From: an uncultured Oscillospiraceae bacterium
Lineage (GTDB): Bacteria; Bacillota; Clostridia; Oscillospirales; Oscillospiraceae
Assembly: GCA_934511165.1 (NCBI GenBank)
Contig: CAKSWA010000010.1
Coordinates: 1 to 52,546 of the forward strand
Reading direction: 5' to 3'
DNA length: 52,546 nucleotides
Positions 17,423-24,685 of the stretch are shown here, in pieces. Each line of letters opens with the position of its first letter. The stretch's first letter is position 1. Under the pieces are notes generated by a model. It made no database searches. It saw only the letters and a list, made by a program, of their open reading frames with translations, and had not been told where the DNA came from. The position numbers and the translations under genes were made by a program.

Positions 17423-18652
17423 ATGAACGCCGAAATTCTCTCCGTCGGGACGGAGCTTCTGCTCGGCGGCACGGTCAACACCGACGCGCGGGACATTTCT
17501 CTCGCGCTCGCGGAGCTGGGCGTGAACGTCTACTGGCACACCGTCGTCGGCGACAACCCCGCCCGGCTCACCGAATGCATTTACCGCGCGCGGAACCGCG
17601 CCGATCTCATCATCACAACCGGCGGTCTCGGCCCCACGTGCGACGATCTCACCAAGCAGACGCTCGCGCGCGCCTTTGACCGGAAGCTCTATCTCAACGA
17701 GGACGCGCTCGCGGACATCCGCGAATACTTTGCCGAGCGCGGCCGGAGCTTTACCGACAATAACCTTCAGCAGGCCTATCTCCCGGAGGGGAGCATCATG
17801 CTGCCGAACGACTGCGGCACCGCGCCGGGATGCATCATCGAGGACGGGAATGTCCGCGTCGTGATGCTGCCCGGCCCGCCGCGAGAGTGCGTCACGATGC
17901 TCCGGAATTACGTTATGCCGTATCTCCAGAAGCTCTCCGGCGGCCTGATCCGCTCGCATATGATCCGCTTTTTCGGCATCGGCGAGAGCGCGATGGAAAC
18001 GCGTCTGCGCTCCTTTATGGACGGGGCAAACCCCACCGTCGCGCCGTATTCGCGCGAGGGCGAATGCTGGGTGCGCGTCACCGCCAAGGGCGCAAACGAG
18101 CAGGAATGCGAAGCGCTCATGGAGCCGGTGATCGAGGATATCTGCGATAAGATGGGCGATCTTGTATACGGCATCGACTGTGCCTCGCTCGAAGAGCGCG
18201 TATTGCAGCTCCTGCAGGAGAAAAACACGTCGCTCGCCGTGGCGGAGAGCTGCACGGGCGGCCTGCTCGCGCAGCGCATCACCGATATCCCCGGCGCGAG
18301 CGCGCACTTTCTCGGCGGCGTCGTGACGTATACCGAGGACGCCAAGGTGCGCCTGCTCGATATGGACGAAGATCTCATCGCCGAAAACGGCGTCGTAAGC
18401 ATGCCGGTCGCGGCCAAAATGGCCAAGCGTGTGCGCAAGGCGCTCGGCAGCGACATCGGCATCGGCATCACCGGCTGGGCAGGGCCCGATGGGGACGACG
18501 TGGGGCTCGTGTTCGTAGCGCTCGCCGCGAGGAGCGGCTGCTTTGTCCGCCGTCTGCAATGCGGCCACGCGCCGCGGCCGCGCATCCGGCTCATCGCAGC
18601 CAGCAACGCTTTGGATATGATCCGGCGGTATCTCACCGGATTGGATGTATAA
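17423..18652 (+). CDS. cinA: CinA-family protein (nicotinamide-nucleotide amidase)
   Basis: A 409-residue two-domain CinA. The N-terminal molybdopterin-binding-like domain has ILSVGTELLLG and TTGGLGPTCDD and carries ADP-ribose pyrophosphatase activity in relatives. The C-terminal amidohydrolase domain has AVAESCTGGLLAQRIT and GITGWAGPDG, as in PncC, which deamidates NMN in the pyridine nucleotide cycle. An AAGGAGG site precedes the ATG at 17423. The gene stands 24 bp after thiI in the plus-strand run. A link to competence is historical and not implied here. Confidence 0.92.
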   Translation: MNAEILSVGTELLLGGTVNTDARDISLALAELGVNVYWHTVVGDNPARLTECIYRARNRADLIITTGGLGPTCDDLTKQTLARAFDRKLYLNEDALADIREYFAERGRSFTDNNLQQAYLPEGSIMLPNDCGTAPGCIIEDGNVRVVMLPGPPRECVTMLRNYVMPYLQKLSGGLIRSHMIRFFGIGESAMETRLRSFMDGANPTVAPYSREGECWVRVTAKGANEQECEALMEPVIEDICDKMGDLVYGIDCASLEERVLQLLQEKNTSLAVAESCTGGLLAQRITDIPGASAHFLGGVVTYTEDAKVRLLDMDEDLIAENGVVSMPVAAKMAKRVRKALGSDIGIGITGWAGPDGDDVGLVFVALAARSGCFVRRLQCGHAPRPRIRLIAASNALDMIRRYLTGLDV

Positions 18653-18673
18653 ATTTAAAAGGAGACAACAACA

Positions 18674-19228
18674 ATGATGACCTACACCATGGATATCGCC
18701 GGCCTCAAACGCGATCTGCCGCTCTGCCCGGTGAGCGATGATCTCTACATCGGCGCTTTCGTCATGTTCGGCGATGTGGAGATGACCATCCACGCCGCCA
18801 AGGAGCTTTTGAAGCGCGCCCCGGAGTTTGACTACATCATCGCGCCCGAAGCCAAGGCGATCCCGCTCGCGTACGAAATGTCCCGCCAGTGCGGCATTCC
18901 CTATCTGCTCGCCCGCAAGAAGGCCAAGGCGTACATGACCGGCATTTTCGAGGTGCATGTGCACTCCATCACCACCGGCGGCACGCAGACCCTCATTATC
19001 GACACCGCGGACGCCGAGCGCATGAACGGCAAGCGCATCCTCATCGTGGACGACGTGATCTCCACCGGCGAGAGCCTGCGCGCCATGGAAGAGCTTGTGA
19101 AGAAGGCCGGCGGCAACATCGTCGGCAAAATGGCGGTCCTCGCCGAGGGCGGCGCGATCGAGCGGCACGACATCACAGTGCTCGCCCCCCTGCCCCTCTT
19201 CAATCCGGACGGAACGCTCAAGAACTAA
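18674..19228 (+). CDS. Phosphoribosyltransferase (adenine PRTase-like)
   Basis: A 184-residue type I phosphoribosyltransferase. The PRPP-binding signature ILIVDDVISTGES is clear, and the fold pattern resembles Apt and Xpt (DYIIAPEAKAIPLAYEMS). It would attach a purine base to PRPP. The N-terminal hood differs from classical Apt, so guanine or xanthine use cannot be excluded. It is the last gene of the plus-strand run and faces tadA across a bidirectional terminator. An AAAAGGAGA site precedes the ATG. Confidence 0.85.
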   Translation: MMTYTMDIAGLKRDLPLCPVSDDLYIGAFVMFGDVEMTIHAAKELLKRAPEFDYIIAPEAKAIPLAYEMSRQCGIPYLLARKKAKAYMTGIFEVHVHSITTGGTQTLIIDTADAERMNGKRILIVDDVISTGESLRAMEELVKKAGGNIVGKMAVLAEGGAIERHDITVLAPLPLFNPDGTLKN

Positions 19229-19233
19229 TGAAA

Positions 19234-19260
19234 AATGGGAGCCGAATCTCGGCTCCCATT
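19234..19260. terminator. Bidirectional terminator between the PRTase gene and tadA
   Basis: A perfect 12-bp stem (AATGGGAGCCGA / TCGGCTCCCATT) with a 3-nt loop lies between convergent genes. The T-rich tail is better on the minus strand (ATTTTTCATT), so it mainly closes tadA; the plus-strand tail is weaker. Confidence 0.8.
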
Positions 19261-19270
19261 AAATTGCCCT

Positions 19271-19750
19271 TTATTTTTCCCGCATCCGCAAAAAGAAATT
19301 CCGCAGCAGCGCGGCGCACTCGTCCTTTAATATCCCGCCGTATACACGCGGCTGAAACCCGTAGTTTTCGAAAAACAGGTCGATCACGCTGCCGCACGAG
19401 CCGCTTTTTGCCTCCCGCGCGCCGTACACCACCGTAGGGATGCGCGCGTTTAAAATCGCCCCGGCACACATGGGGCAGGGTTCGAGCGTTACATACAGCG
19501 TGCAGCCGTCCAGCCGCCACGTGCCAAGCGCGCGGCAGGCCTCGCGGATCGCCTCGATCTCGGCGTGGGCGGTCGCGTCCGCGCCCTCCTCGCGCCGGTT
19601 TCTCCCCCGTCCGATCACGTTCCCCGCGCCGTCGGTGATAACGCAGCCGACCGGTATCTCCCCCGCGGCGGCGGCCTCACGCGCGAGTGCGAGCGCGGCG
19701 GCCATATTCTTTTCCTGTGCGGAGGCTCCCATGCTTTCTGTCATACTCAT
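19271..19750 (-). CDS. tadA: tRNA-specific adenosine deaminase TadA
   Basis: A 159-residue zinc deaminase converting A34 to inosine in tRNA-Arg(ACG). The catalytic HAE is at 62-64 and the zinc cysteines are in PCPMC (Cys92, Cys95). I place the start at the ATG at 19750 because an AAAGGG site lies 8 nt before it. ATGs at 19744 and 19732 are alternatives. With the chosen start the 5' end overlaps mntP by 20 bp in divergent orientation. The C-terminus FFENYGFQPRVYGG is typical of TadA rather than of other cytidine-deaminase-like enzymes. Confidence 0.9.
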   Translation of the reverse strand: MSMTESMGASAQEKNMAAALALAREAAAAGEIPVGCVITDGAGNVIGRGRNRREEGADATAHAEIEAIREACRALGTWRLDGCTLYVTLEPCPMCAGAILNARIPTVVYGAREAKSGSCGSVIDLFFENYGFQPRVYGGILKDECAALLRNFFLRMREK

Positions 19751-20294
19751 CGGCATTTCCCTTTCCATGGATGCGTTTGCGGTGTCCGTTACAAACGGTA
19801 TCGCCATGCGCCCGTTCAAGACGAGCTATGCGCTCTGGCACGGGCTGTATTTCGGCGCGTTCCAGTTTCTCATGCCGCTCGCGGGCTACATTCTCGGCAG
19901 CACGGTGTCCGGCTATGTCACGGCCATCGGCCCGTATGTGAGCTTTGCGCTGCTCGCGTTCATCGGCGGCAAAATGATCCTCGAGGCCGTGCGCGGCGGC
20001 GAGGAAGGCTCCGGCGGCATGGCGGTGCTCTCGCACAAACGGCTGCTTGCGCTCGCCGTGGCGACGAGCATCGACGCTCTCGCCGTCGGCGTGAGCTTCG
20101 CGTTCTCGCCCCCGGGCCCCGGCGTGGTGCTCTCGTGCGCCGTCATCGGCTGCACAACGTTCCTCATCGCCTTCGGCGGCGCCATGGCCGCCAGCCGCAT
20201 CCCCGGCATCCACCCGAAAAAGGCGGAGATCGCCGGAGGCATCGTCCTTGTGGGCATCGGCGTCAAGCTTCTGCTCGAGGGTCTTCTCAAATAA
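19731..20294 (+). CDS. mntP: Manganese efflux pump MntP
   Basis: A 187-residue membrane protein with six predicted helices arranged as two DUF204 repeats. Each repeat begins with an acidic motif: LSMDAFAVSV near the N-terminus and TSIDALAVGVSF in the middle. MntP exports Mn(II). The ATG at 19731 has GGAGG 5 nt upstream. Its start lies inside the tadA coding region, so the promoter must sit within tadA. The Mn(II) yybP-ykoY riboswitch often found before mntP has no room here and is not seen. A terminator follows at 20328. Confidence 0.9.
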   Translation: MLSVILIGISLSMDAFAVSVTNGIAMRPFKTSYALWHGLYFGAFQFLMPLAGYILGSTVSGYVTAIGPYVSFALLAFIGGKMILEAVRGGEEGSGGMAVLSHKRLLALAVATSIDALAVGVSFAFSPPGPGVVLSCAVIGCTTFLIAFGGAMAASRIPGIHPKKAEIAGGIVLVGIGVKLLLEGLLK

Positions 20295-20327
20295 GATTAT
20301 ATCCCGTTTTCCCGCGTTGGTAAAGAG

Positions 20328-20370
20328 AAAAGCGCCGGTTCGTTCCATCATCGAACGACCGGCGCTTTTT
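20328..20370. terminator. Terminator after mntP
   Basis: A GC-rich stem (AAAGCGCCGG on the left, CCGGCGCTTTTT on the right) is extended inward by TTCGTT/AACGA with one bulged base. A T-run follows on the plus strand and a T-rich stretch on the minus strand. Confidence 0.8.
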
Positions 20371-20386
20371 CGGCTTTATGAGAAAA

Positions 20387-20506
20387 GAAACCCCCTCAGC
20401 CTCGCAGGCTCGGCAGCTTCCCTAACGGGGGGCCAGCCGGTTTGCGGAATACAGTCTTGCCTCCCCTAACAGGGGAGATGGCGGCGGAGCCGTCGGAGGG
20501 GTTTCC
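20387..20506. repeat. 120-bp imperfect inverted-repeat element (MITE-like)
   Basis: The ends GAAACCCCCTC (20387-20397) and GGAGGGGTTTCC (20495-20506) are inverted copies of each other. Inside are two further CCCTAAC/GGGGAG palindromic units and GGCGGCGGAGCCGTC. There is no coding capacity. I recognise the general type from gut Firmicutes genomes, where such short palindromic elements occur many times between genes. Only one copy is in this window. It lies just past the last stop codon of the broken locus at 20515-21303. Confidence 0.7.
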
Positions 20507-20514
20507 TCGCCGTC

Positions 20515-21042
20515 TCACGCCTTCAGCCATTTTTTCTGCGCGCTCTTCCACCGCCAGTTGACGATCCCGGCCACCCACGTGCGCGAAATGGTCGTTCAGC
20601 CCCCGCGCGATCAGCAGATCGCAGAGCTTCGACTGCTTATACGCCGTCAAGGGGTTATAGCGCCGCGAGAGCATCACATCGTCCCAATGGACATCCATGC
20701 GCCGGTGGGACTCGCTGCTCGTGAAGATGACACGTCCGCTCGCTTTCCGCAGCTGCGGCAGCAGCCGGTGCGTCAGCAGAAATCCGGCCAGCACGTTGAG
20801 CGCAAACTGCTGCTCGTAGCCGTCCTCGGTCGTCATGTAGCAGCCGCGGGCGCACCCGGCGTTGTTGATGAGTGCGAAGAGCTCCCCGCCGCCGCTTTGG
20901 CCGATATACTCCATCAGCTCCGCCGCGAGGCGGTTCACCTCGCGCTGCTGCATCAGGTCAGCGGTAAAATATTTTGCTTCCGCGCCCGGCGCGGCAGCAA
21001 GCACGAGCGCAAACGCCGCGAGAGCGATGAACCCGAGCACCG
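20515..21042 (-). pseudogene. Headless short-chain dehydrogenase fragment fused to DUF1700 remnant
   Basis: An open frame from 21040 gives a hydrophobic segment (LGFIALAAFALVLAAA), which looks like the membrane part of the upstream DUF1700 gene. It is fused to the middle of an SDR enzyme with NNAG at 59-62 and the catalytic Tyr134-Lys138 pair. The N-terminal nucleotide-binding GxxxGxG part is absent. After residue about 153 similarity stops. In another frame a plausible protein tail (WVAGIVNWRWKSAQKKW) ends with TGA at 20515-20517. This looks like several gene pieces joined by deletions. It is unlikely to make a working enzyme. Confidence 0.7.
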
Positions 21043-21303
21043 TTACGCGATGTCCAGAAACACAAATCCCGTTACGACGGCAGCCTTCTTGCCGCTGCGG
21101 CCCGCCGGGGCGCTCTCGGCGGTGAACTGTGCGGCGAGCTTTGCCGGATCGCCGAGCTTCGCGGCAATCTCCTCTTCGGAGTAGCCGTCCGCCAGCTTAA
21201 AGGCAAAATGCTGTTCGTATTCCTCTTCAATGTCGGCCGCGTCGGCCACGCCGCGCGCCTTGAGCTCCTTCGCGAGCTTTTCCATAAATTCGTTCTTCGT
21301 CAT
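21043..21303 (-). CDS. Truncated DUF1700 (HAAS-domain) protein
   Basis: An 86-residue product with the complete soluble N-terminal domain of DUF1700 proteins (KNEFMEKLAKELKA, then YSEEEIAAKLGDPAKLAAQF). It stops just where the membrane helices normally begin (VVTGFVFLDIA). The missing hydrophobic part appears immediately downstream in another frame, so a frameshift or small deletion is likely. DUF1700 proteins are standard partners of PadR regulators and probably sense membrane state. The ATGA overlap with padR is intact. The shortened protein may have lost membrane attachment. Confidence 0.75.
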   Translation of the reverse strand: MTKNEFMEKLAKELKARGVADAADIEEEYEQHFAFKLADGYSEEEIAAKLGDPAKLAAQFTAESAPAGRSGKKAAVVTGFVFLDIA

Positions 21304-21620
21304 TTCGATTCATCCTCCTCCAAAAGATTTCGGATCGCGGCGGCAAAGGTGAGATATTCCGCGCGGTCGGCTTCATAGGTTTCGCGCCCCAGCCTGGTAA
21401 GCGTATAGTACTTTCGCGGCGGGCCGCCGCTTTCCTCCTGCAGGTATGTTGTGAGCATTCCCTCCGCCTTGAGCTTGCGGAGAATGGGGTACACCGTGCC
21501 GTCCGCGATATCGATATGTCCGGCAAGGAACTCCGAGATCTCGTAGCCGTAGCAGTCGCGCTTTTTCAAAAGCGAGAGAACGCAAAGCTCCAGCACGCCT
21601 TTCTTATACTGCGTGTTCAT
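21300..21620 (-). CDS. PadR-family transcriptional regulator
   Basis: A 106-residue winged-helix repressor. It shows the PadR pattern KKGVLELCVLSLLKKRDCYGYEI, then DGTVYPILRKLKAEGML and the wing PPRKYYTLTRLG. The start at 21620 is chosen for the AAGGAGA site just upstream. An upstream in-frame ATG at 21689 would place the operator inside the gene. It overlaps the DUF1700 gene by 4 bp, the common PadR-DUF1700 pair. It probably represses its own promoter through the palindrome at 21649-21671. The rest of the regulated operon is decayed, so the regulator may be an orphan. Confidence 0.9.
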   Translation of the reverse strand: MNTQYKKGVLELCVLSLLKKRDCYGYEISEFLAGHIDIADGTVYPILRKLKAEGMLTTYLQEESGGPPRKYYTLTRLGRETYEADRAEYLTFAAAIRNLLEEDESK

Positions 21621-21648
21621 GGAAGTCTCCTTTCGTTTCGGTCTTGAC

Positions 21649-21671
21649 ACTACTGTAGTATATTCAGTAGT
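21649..21671 (-). promoter_or_regulatory. Palindromic operator at the padR promoter
   Basis: ACTACTG (21649-21655) and CAGTAGT (21665-21671) are perfect 7-bp inverted repeats with a 9-bp AT-rich spacer that contains the minus-strand TATACT -10 box. The site is 29 bp upstream of the padR start. PadR proteins bind such palindromes; autoregulation is inferred. Confidence 0.75.
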
Positions 21672-21708
21672 TTGATTTTTCAATAGCAAATTTGAAAAAT
21701 TGCGAAAA

Positions 21709-21740
21709 AAATTTCCCTGTCTATTCGGACAGGGAAATTT
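21709..21740. terminator. Terminator of the PEP-hydrolase-family operon
   Basis: A 13-bp stem (AAATTTCCCTGTC / GACAGGGAAATTT) with a 6-nt loop, flanked by A-runs on the left and T-runs on the right. It lies 16 bp past the last gene of the minus-strand cluster and isolates the padR promoter from read-through. Confidence 0.85.
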
Positions 21741-21755
21741 TGTTTCTATGGGGTT

Positions 21756-22604
21756 TTATGTTTTGAGGGAGAGCGCCTTGTATTCACGCACGGTGTGCAT
21801 AACGTCGGTCTCCACGGGAATGCGCTCGATGCTCGAAGCGCCGTAAAAGCCCGCGAGTTTGGGGACGTACTTGTGCACGTAAGCATAGTCCTCCGGTTCG
21901 GCGATCGGCCCGCCGTGGCAGAGGATGATGGTGTCCGGGTTTTCGCGGTGGATGGCATCGCACCACTCGGTGAGCATTTCAACGCACCGGTCGAGCGGCG
22001 GCGCGACCTTCGCAGCCGTCAGTCCCTTCATGGTAAGTCCCGCGTGGCAGACGATCACGTCCGCGCCGATCTGCGCCATTTCGATGCACTGTTCCAGATT
22101 GTAGGCATATGGCGATGTCACCATATCGTTTTCACGCGCCATGCGCAAAAACTCCAGCTCCATCTCCACGCCGATGCCCTTGGCGTTGAGATACGCGACA
22201 ACGGCGTCGCCCTCCATCTGATCCATGCCGCCCATGCCGGGCACGTTCTGCACGCCGGAATAACCCGCCTCCCGGAGTTCCGGGAGAAAGCGTTTCATAT
22301 TGCGGAACGGGTCCTGCACGAATACGCCGCAGAATACCGGTACATCCGCGCACACCGGCATGACCTCGCGCGCCATGCGCAGCACGAGGCCGTTTGCATC
22401 GCCGAACGCAAAGCGCCCGCCCATGGAACTGCGCCCCGCCATGCGATATTTGCCCGTGCCGTATACGATGACAACGTCCGTGCCGCCGTCGCGCTCGGCT
22501 CTGGCCGTGAGCCCGGTGCCCGCGCCCGTGCCGACGATGGGCGTGCCGCTTTCGTATAGTGCGCGGAGACGGGCCAAAACTTCCTTTCTGCTCTCGTATG
22601 CCAT
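21756..22604 (-). CDS. PEP-hydrolase-family TIM-barrel protein, copy 3
   Basis: A 282-residue protein of the phosphoenolpyruvate-hydrolase-like family (PF09370), within the PEP mutase/isocitrate lyase type of TIM barrel. Conserved stretches are IVGTGAGTGLTA, YGTGKYRMAGRSS, GVFVQDPF, GVQNVPGMGG, VIVCHAGLT, CHGGPI and GFYGASSIERIPVE. It closely resembles copy 1 (24686-25531) and less so copy 2. I chose the ATG at 22604, which overlaps the Tm-1-like gene stop as TAATG. Activity in this family is poorly established; cleavage or hydrolysis of a phospho- or keto-acid is family-level inference. Confidence 0.85.
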   Translation of the reverse strand: MAYESRKEVLARLRALYESGTPIVGTGAGTGLTARAERDGGTDVVIVYGTGKYRMAGRSSMGGRFAFGDANGLVLRMAREVMPVCADVPVFCGVFVQDPFRNMKRFLPELREAGYSGVQNVPGMGGMDQMEGDAVVAYLNAKGIGVEMELEFLRMARENDMVTSPYAYNLEQCIEMAQIGADVIVCHAGLTMKGLTAAKVAPPLDRCVEMLTEWCDAIHRENPDTIILCHGGPIAEPEDYAYVHKYVPKLAGFYGASSIERIPVETDVMHTVREYKALSLKT

Positions 22605-23836
22605 TATGCTTCCTCCCTGCCCGCGATCAGCGCATGCAGCTTCTTCGCTGCGAGAATGCCGAAAGCATGGTCGTTGATGTGCATGTCGTATTCCTCCACC
22701 GTGACAAGCGGATTGGTAAGCGTATGCAGAAAGCTGTCGTGGAACGCCCGATCCGCCTCCGGCAGCCAAAACGGCCCATCCTCGATGTCCAGCTTGGAGT
22801 AGCCTTTATTGGGGAACACAAATACGCACGGCGCAACGCATCCGTTAAGCTTTTCGCCGATGGCCTCGCCCATGCGGCGGTTTTCGTCCTCGTTCGTGCG
22901 CATGAGACAGCTGCGCCCCTCGCCATAGACGATATGGTCGGCATACTTGGCGGGGATCGATTCGCGGTTGCCGTAATTCACCTGGTCGAGCGCGCCGGGC
23001 GCGACGACCTGCGGCACGCCGCATTGCGCCGCGGCGGAGAGCCGCTCCGGCCCGCCCTTGCACGCCGAGCCGTCGCACATATTGTCCGCCCATTCGGTCG
23101 TTGTGAGATCGAGCACGCCGTCGATCTTTCCTGCGCGGATGAGCTTCTCCATCGTCCGTCCGCCGCCGCCGTTGGCGTGGAACACGAGCACCTCATAGCC
23201 GTGCTCCTCCAGCCACTCCTTCGCCGCGGTGACGCCCTCGGTCGTGTTGCCATACATCGTTGCGGCAACGCAGGGCTTGTGCGAATCCGTGTCGTGCTCG
23301 CTCATCGCCTGCACTGCGCCGACGACTGCTCCCGCCGCGATGCGGAAAACGCTGCGCGAAATGCGGTTCACGCCGGAGATATCCACAATGGAGTTCATGA
23401 CAAGAATGTCGTTCCCTTCGACATATGCGCCGATCTTCGCGCTCGTCGCGATCGTGGAGACCATGACCTTGGGAAAGCCCGAGGGGAGCGTTTTCATCGC
23501 TTCCAGCCCCATGATCGTGCCCGCGCCGCCGCCGAGGGCGATCAGGCCGTCCATCTGTCCGGCGTCGTAGAGGTTTTTCAGCACCAGCTTGAGGGACTTG
23601 ATCATGATCTCCACGCCGCCAAGCCGGTCGGCGGCATAGAGGTCGTCTTTCGTGTAGCCGCCGCGCGCGGCGACCGTAATGTTGTCGATCGTCGGGGAAA
23701 ACGGCGGCTCGTGCGGGAGGCTTGCAATGTCCACGGTGATGATCTCGCCGTCAAACTGCCGCTCCATGCATTCCTTGAGGAATTTATATTCGCTGCCCTT
23801 GGTATCAAACGTACCGAACGCTACAATATGCTTCAT
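22604..23836 (-). CDS. Tm-1-like ATP-binding protein (UPF0261)
   Basis: A 410-residue protein of the UPF0261/Tm-1-like family. The N-terminal half has IVAFGTFDTKGSEY, LIALGGGAGTIMGLEAM and VSTIATSAKIGAYV. The C-terminal half has VLVFHANGGGGRTMEKLI, VLDLTTTEWAD and FVFPNKGYSKLD. In plants the tomato Tm-1 protein has this domain fused to a TIM barrel of the same family as the neighbouring genes and binds ATP and viral replicase. The bacterial role is unknown. Start 23836 has a TGAGG site and lies 10 bp after copy 2. Adjacency mirrors the eukaryotic fusion, so a complex is likely. Confidence 0.88.
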   Translation of the reverse strand: MKHIVAFGTFDTKGSEYKFLKECMERQFDGEIITVDIASLPHEPPFSPTIDNITVAARGGYTKDDLYAADRLGGVEIMIKSLKLVLKNLYDAGQMDGLIALGGGAGTIMGLEAMKTLPSGFPKVMVSTIATSAKIGAYVEGNDILVMNSIVDISGVNRISRSVFRIAAGAVVGAVQAMSEHDTDSHKPCVAATMYGNTTEGVTAAKEWLEEHGYEVLVFHANGGGGRTMEKLIRAGKIDGVLDLTTTEWADNMCDGSACKGGPERLSAAAQCGVPQVVAPGALDQVNYGNRESIPAKYADHIVYGEGRSCLMRTNEDENRRMGEAIGEKLNGCVAPCVFVFPNKGYSKLDIEDGPFWLPEADRAFHDSFLHTLTNPLVTVEEYDMHINDHAFGILAAKKLHALIAGREEA

Positions 23837-23846
23837 GCCATCCGCC

Positions 23847-24671
23847 TCATTTCTCCGCTCCGGCTTCCTTGAAGCCCTGAATGGTTTTCCGGATCGCCTT
23901 TTCCACGGGGATACGCTCCACCGCCGAGCCGCCGACAAAGCCGTCCAGCTCCGGTACGGCGTCAAACGCCGCCTGCACCGCGGCGGGGCCGTTCAGTGCG
24001 CCGCCGTGCGCAAGGACAAGGATGTCCGCTTTGCGACGCTTCGCCTCCTGCGCCACGGCGCGGAAGAGCGCAATGTTCTCCTCCTGCGACGGCATCGGCA
24101 CGCCGTCCTCCTCGCCGACGGTGATGCCCGCCGTCGCGACGATCACGTCCGCGCCCGCATCGAGAAACGGCTGCACCTGCTCGGCGCTGTGCACGATGGG
24201 GGCGGTGAAAAAGCCCATATGATGCGCTTTGCGGATGAGCTCATATTCCATCGAAAGCCCCATCATGCCCGCTTCCAGATTCTTCGCCATAGCCGGCTTC
24301 ATCATGCCGAGCGTCGGGCTGTTCTGGATACCGGCCACGCCGAGCTTTTGCAGCCGCTCAAGAATGAGGTCGACATTTTTAAACGGGTCCTGCGCGAACA
24401 CGCCCGCGACGACCGGCGCGCTCTGGAGCACCGGCAAACATTCGCACACCATCTCTTCGGTGACGTCGTTGGCGTTGCCGAAGGAGAACTTGGCAAGCAG
24501 CGTGCTCCGGCCGGACATACGGAACCGTCCGGCGTTATGGAGAAAGATGAGATCCGCGCCGCCTTTTTCCGCGCACTTGGCGGTAAGGCCCACGCCGGCG
24601 CTGACGCCGACGACCGGACGCCCCGCATGAACTTCCGTACGGAGTTTTTCCACAATTGCTTCTCTTGTCAC
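23847..24671 (-). CDS. PEP-hydrolase-family TIM-barrel protein, copy 2 (divergent)
   Basis: A 274-residue member of the same TIM-barrel family, but of a different subtype. Compared with copies 1 and 3 it reads VGVSAGVGLTA, LHNAGRFRMSGRST, GVFAQDPF, GIQNSPTLGMM, VIVATAGIT, AHGGAL and GFVGGSAVERIPVE. Several positions lining the presumed active site therefore differ together, while the framework (DPF, HGG, ERIPVE) is kept. This suggests another substrate or a partner role in a mixed oligomer. It lies between copy 1 and the Tm-1-like gene with 10-14 bp gaps. Confidence 0.85.
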   Translation of the reverse strand: MTREAIVEKLRTEVHAGRPVVGVSAGVGLTAKCAEKGGADLIFLHNAGRFRMSGRSTLLAKFSFGNANDVTEEMVCECLPVLQSAPVVAGVFAQDPFKNVDLILERLQKLGVAGIQNSPTLGMMKPAMAKNLEAGMMGLSMEYELIRKAHHMGFFTAPIVHSAEQVQPFLDAGADVIVATAGITVGEEDGVPMPSQEENIALFRAVAQEAKRRKADILVLAHGGALNGPAAVQAAFDAVPELDGFVGGSAVERIPVEKAIRKTIQGFKEAGAEK

Positions 24672-24685
24672 TCTACTTCTCTCCT

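Noticed and set aside
19440..19730. Long N-terminal extension of MntP
   Set aside because: This part is antisense to tadA; the first membrane helix and a GGAGG site place the start at 19731.
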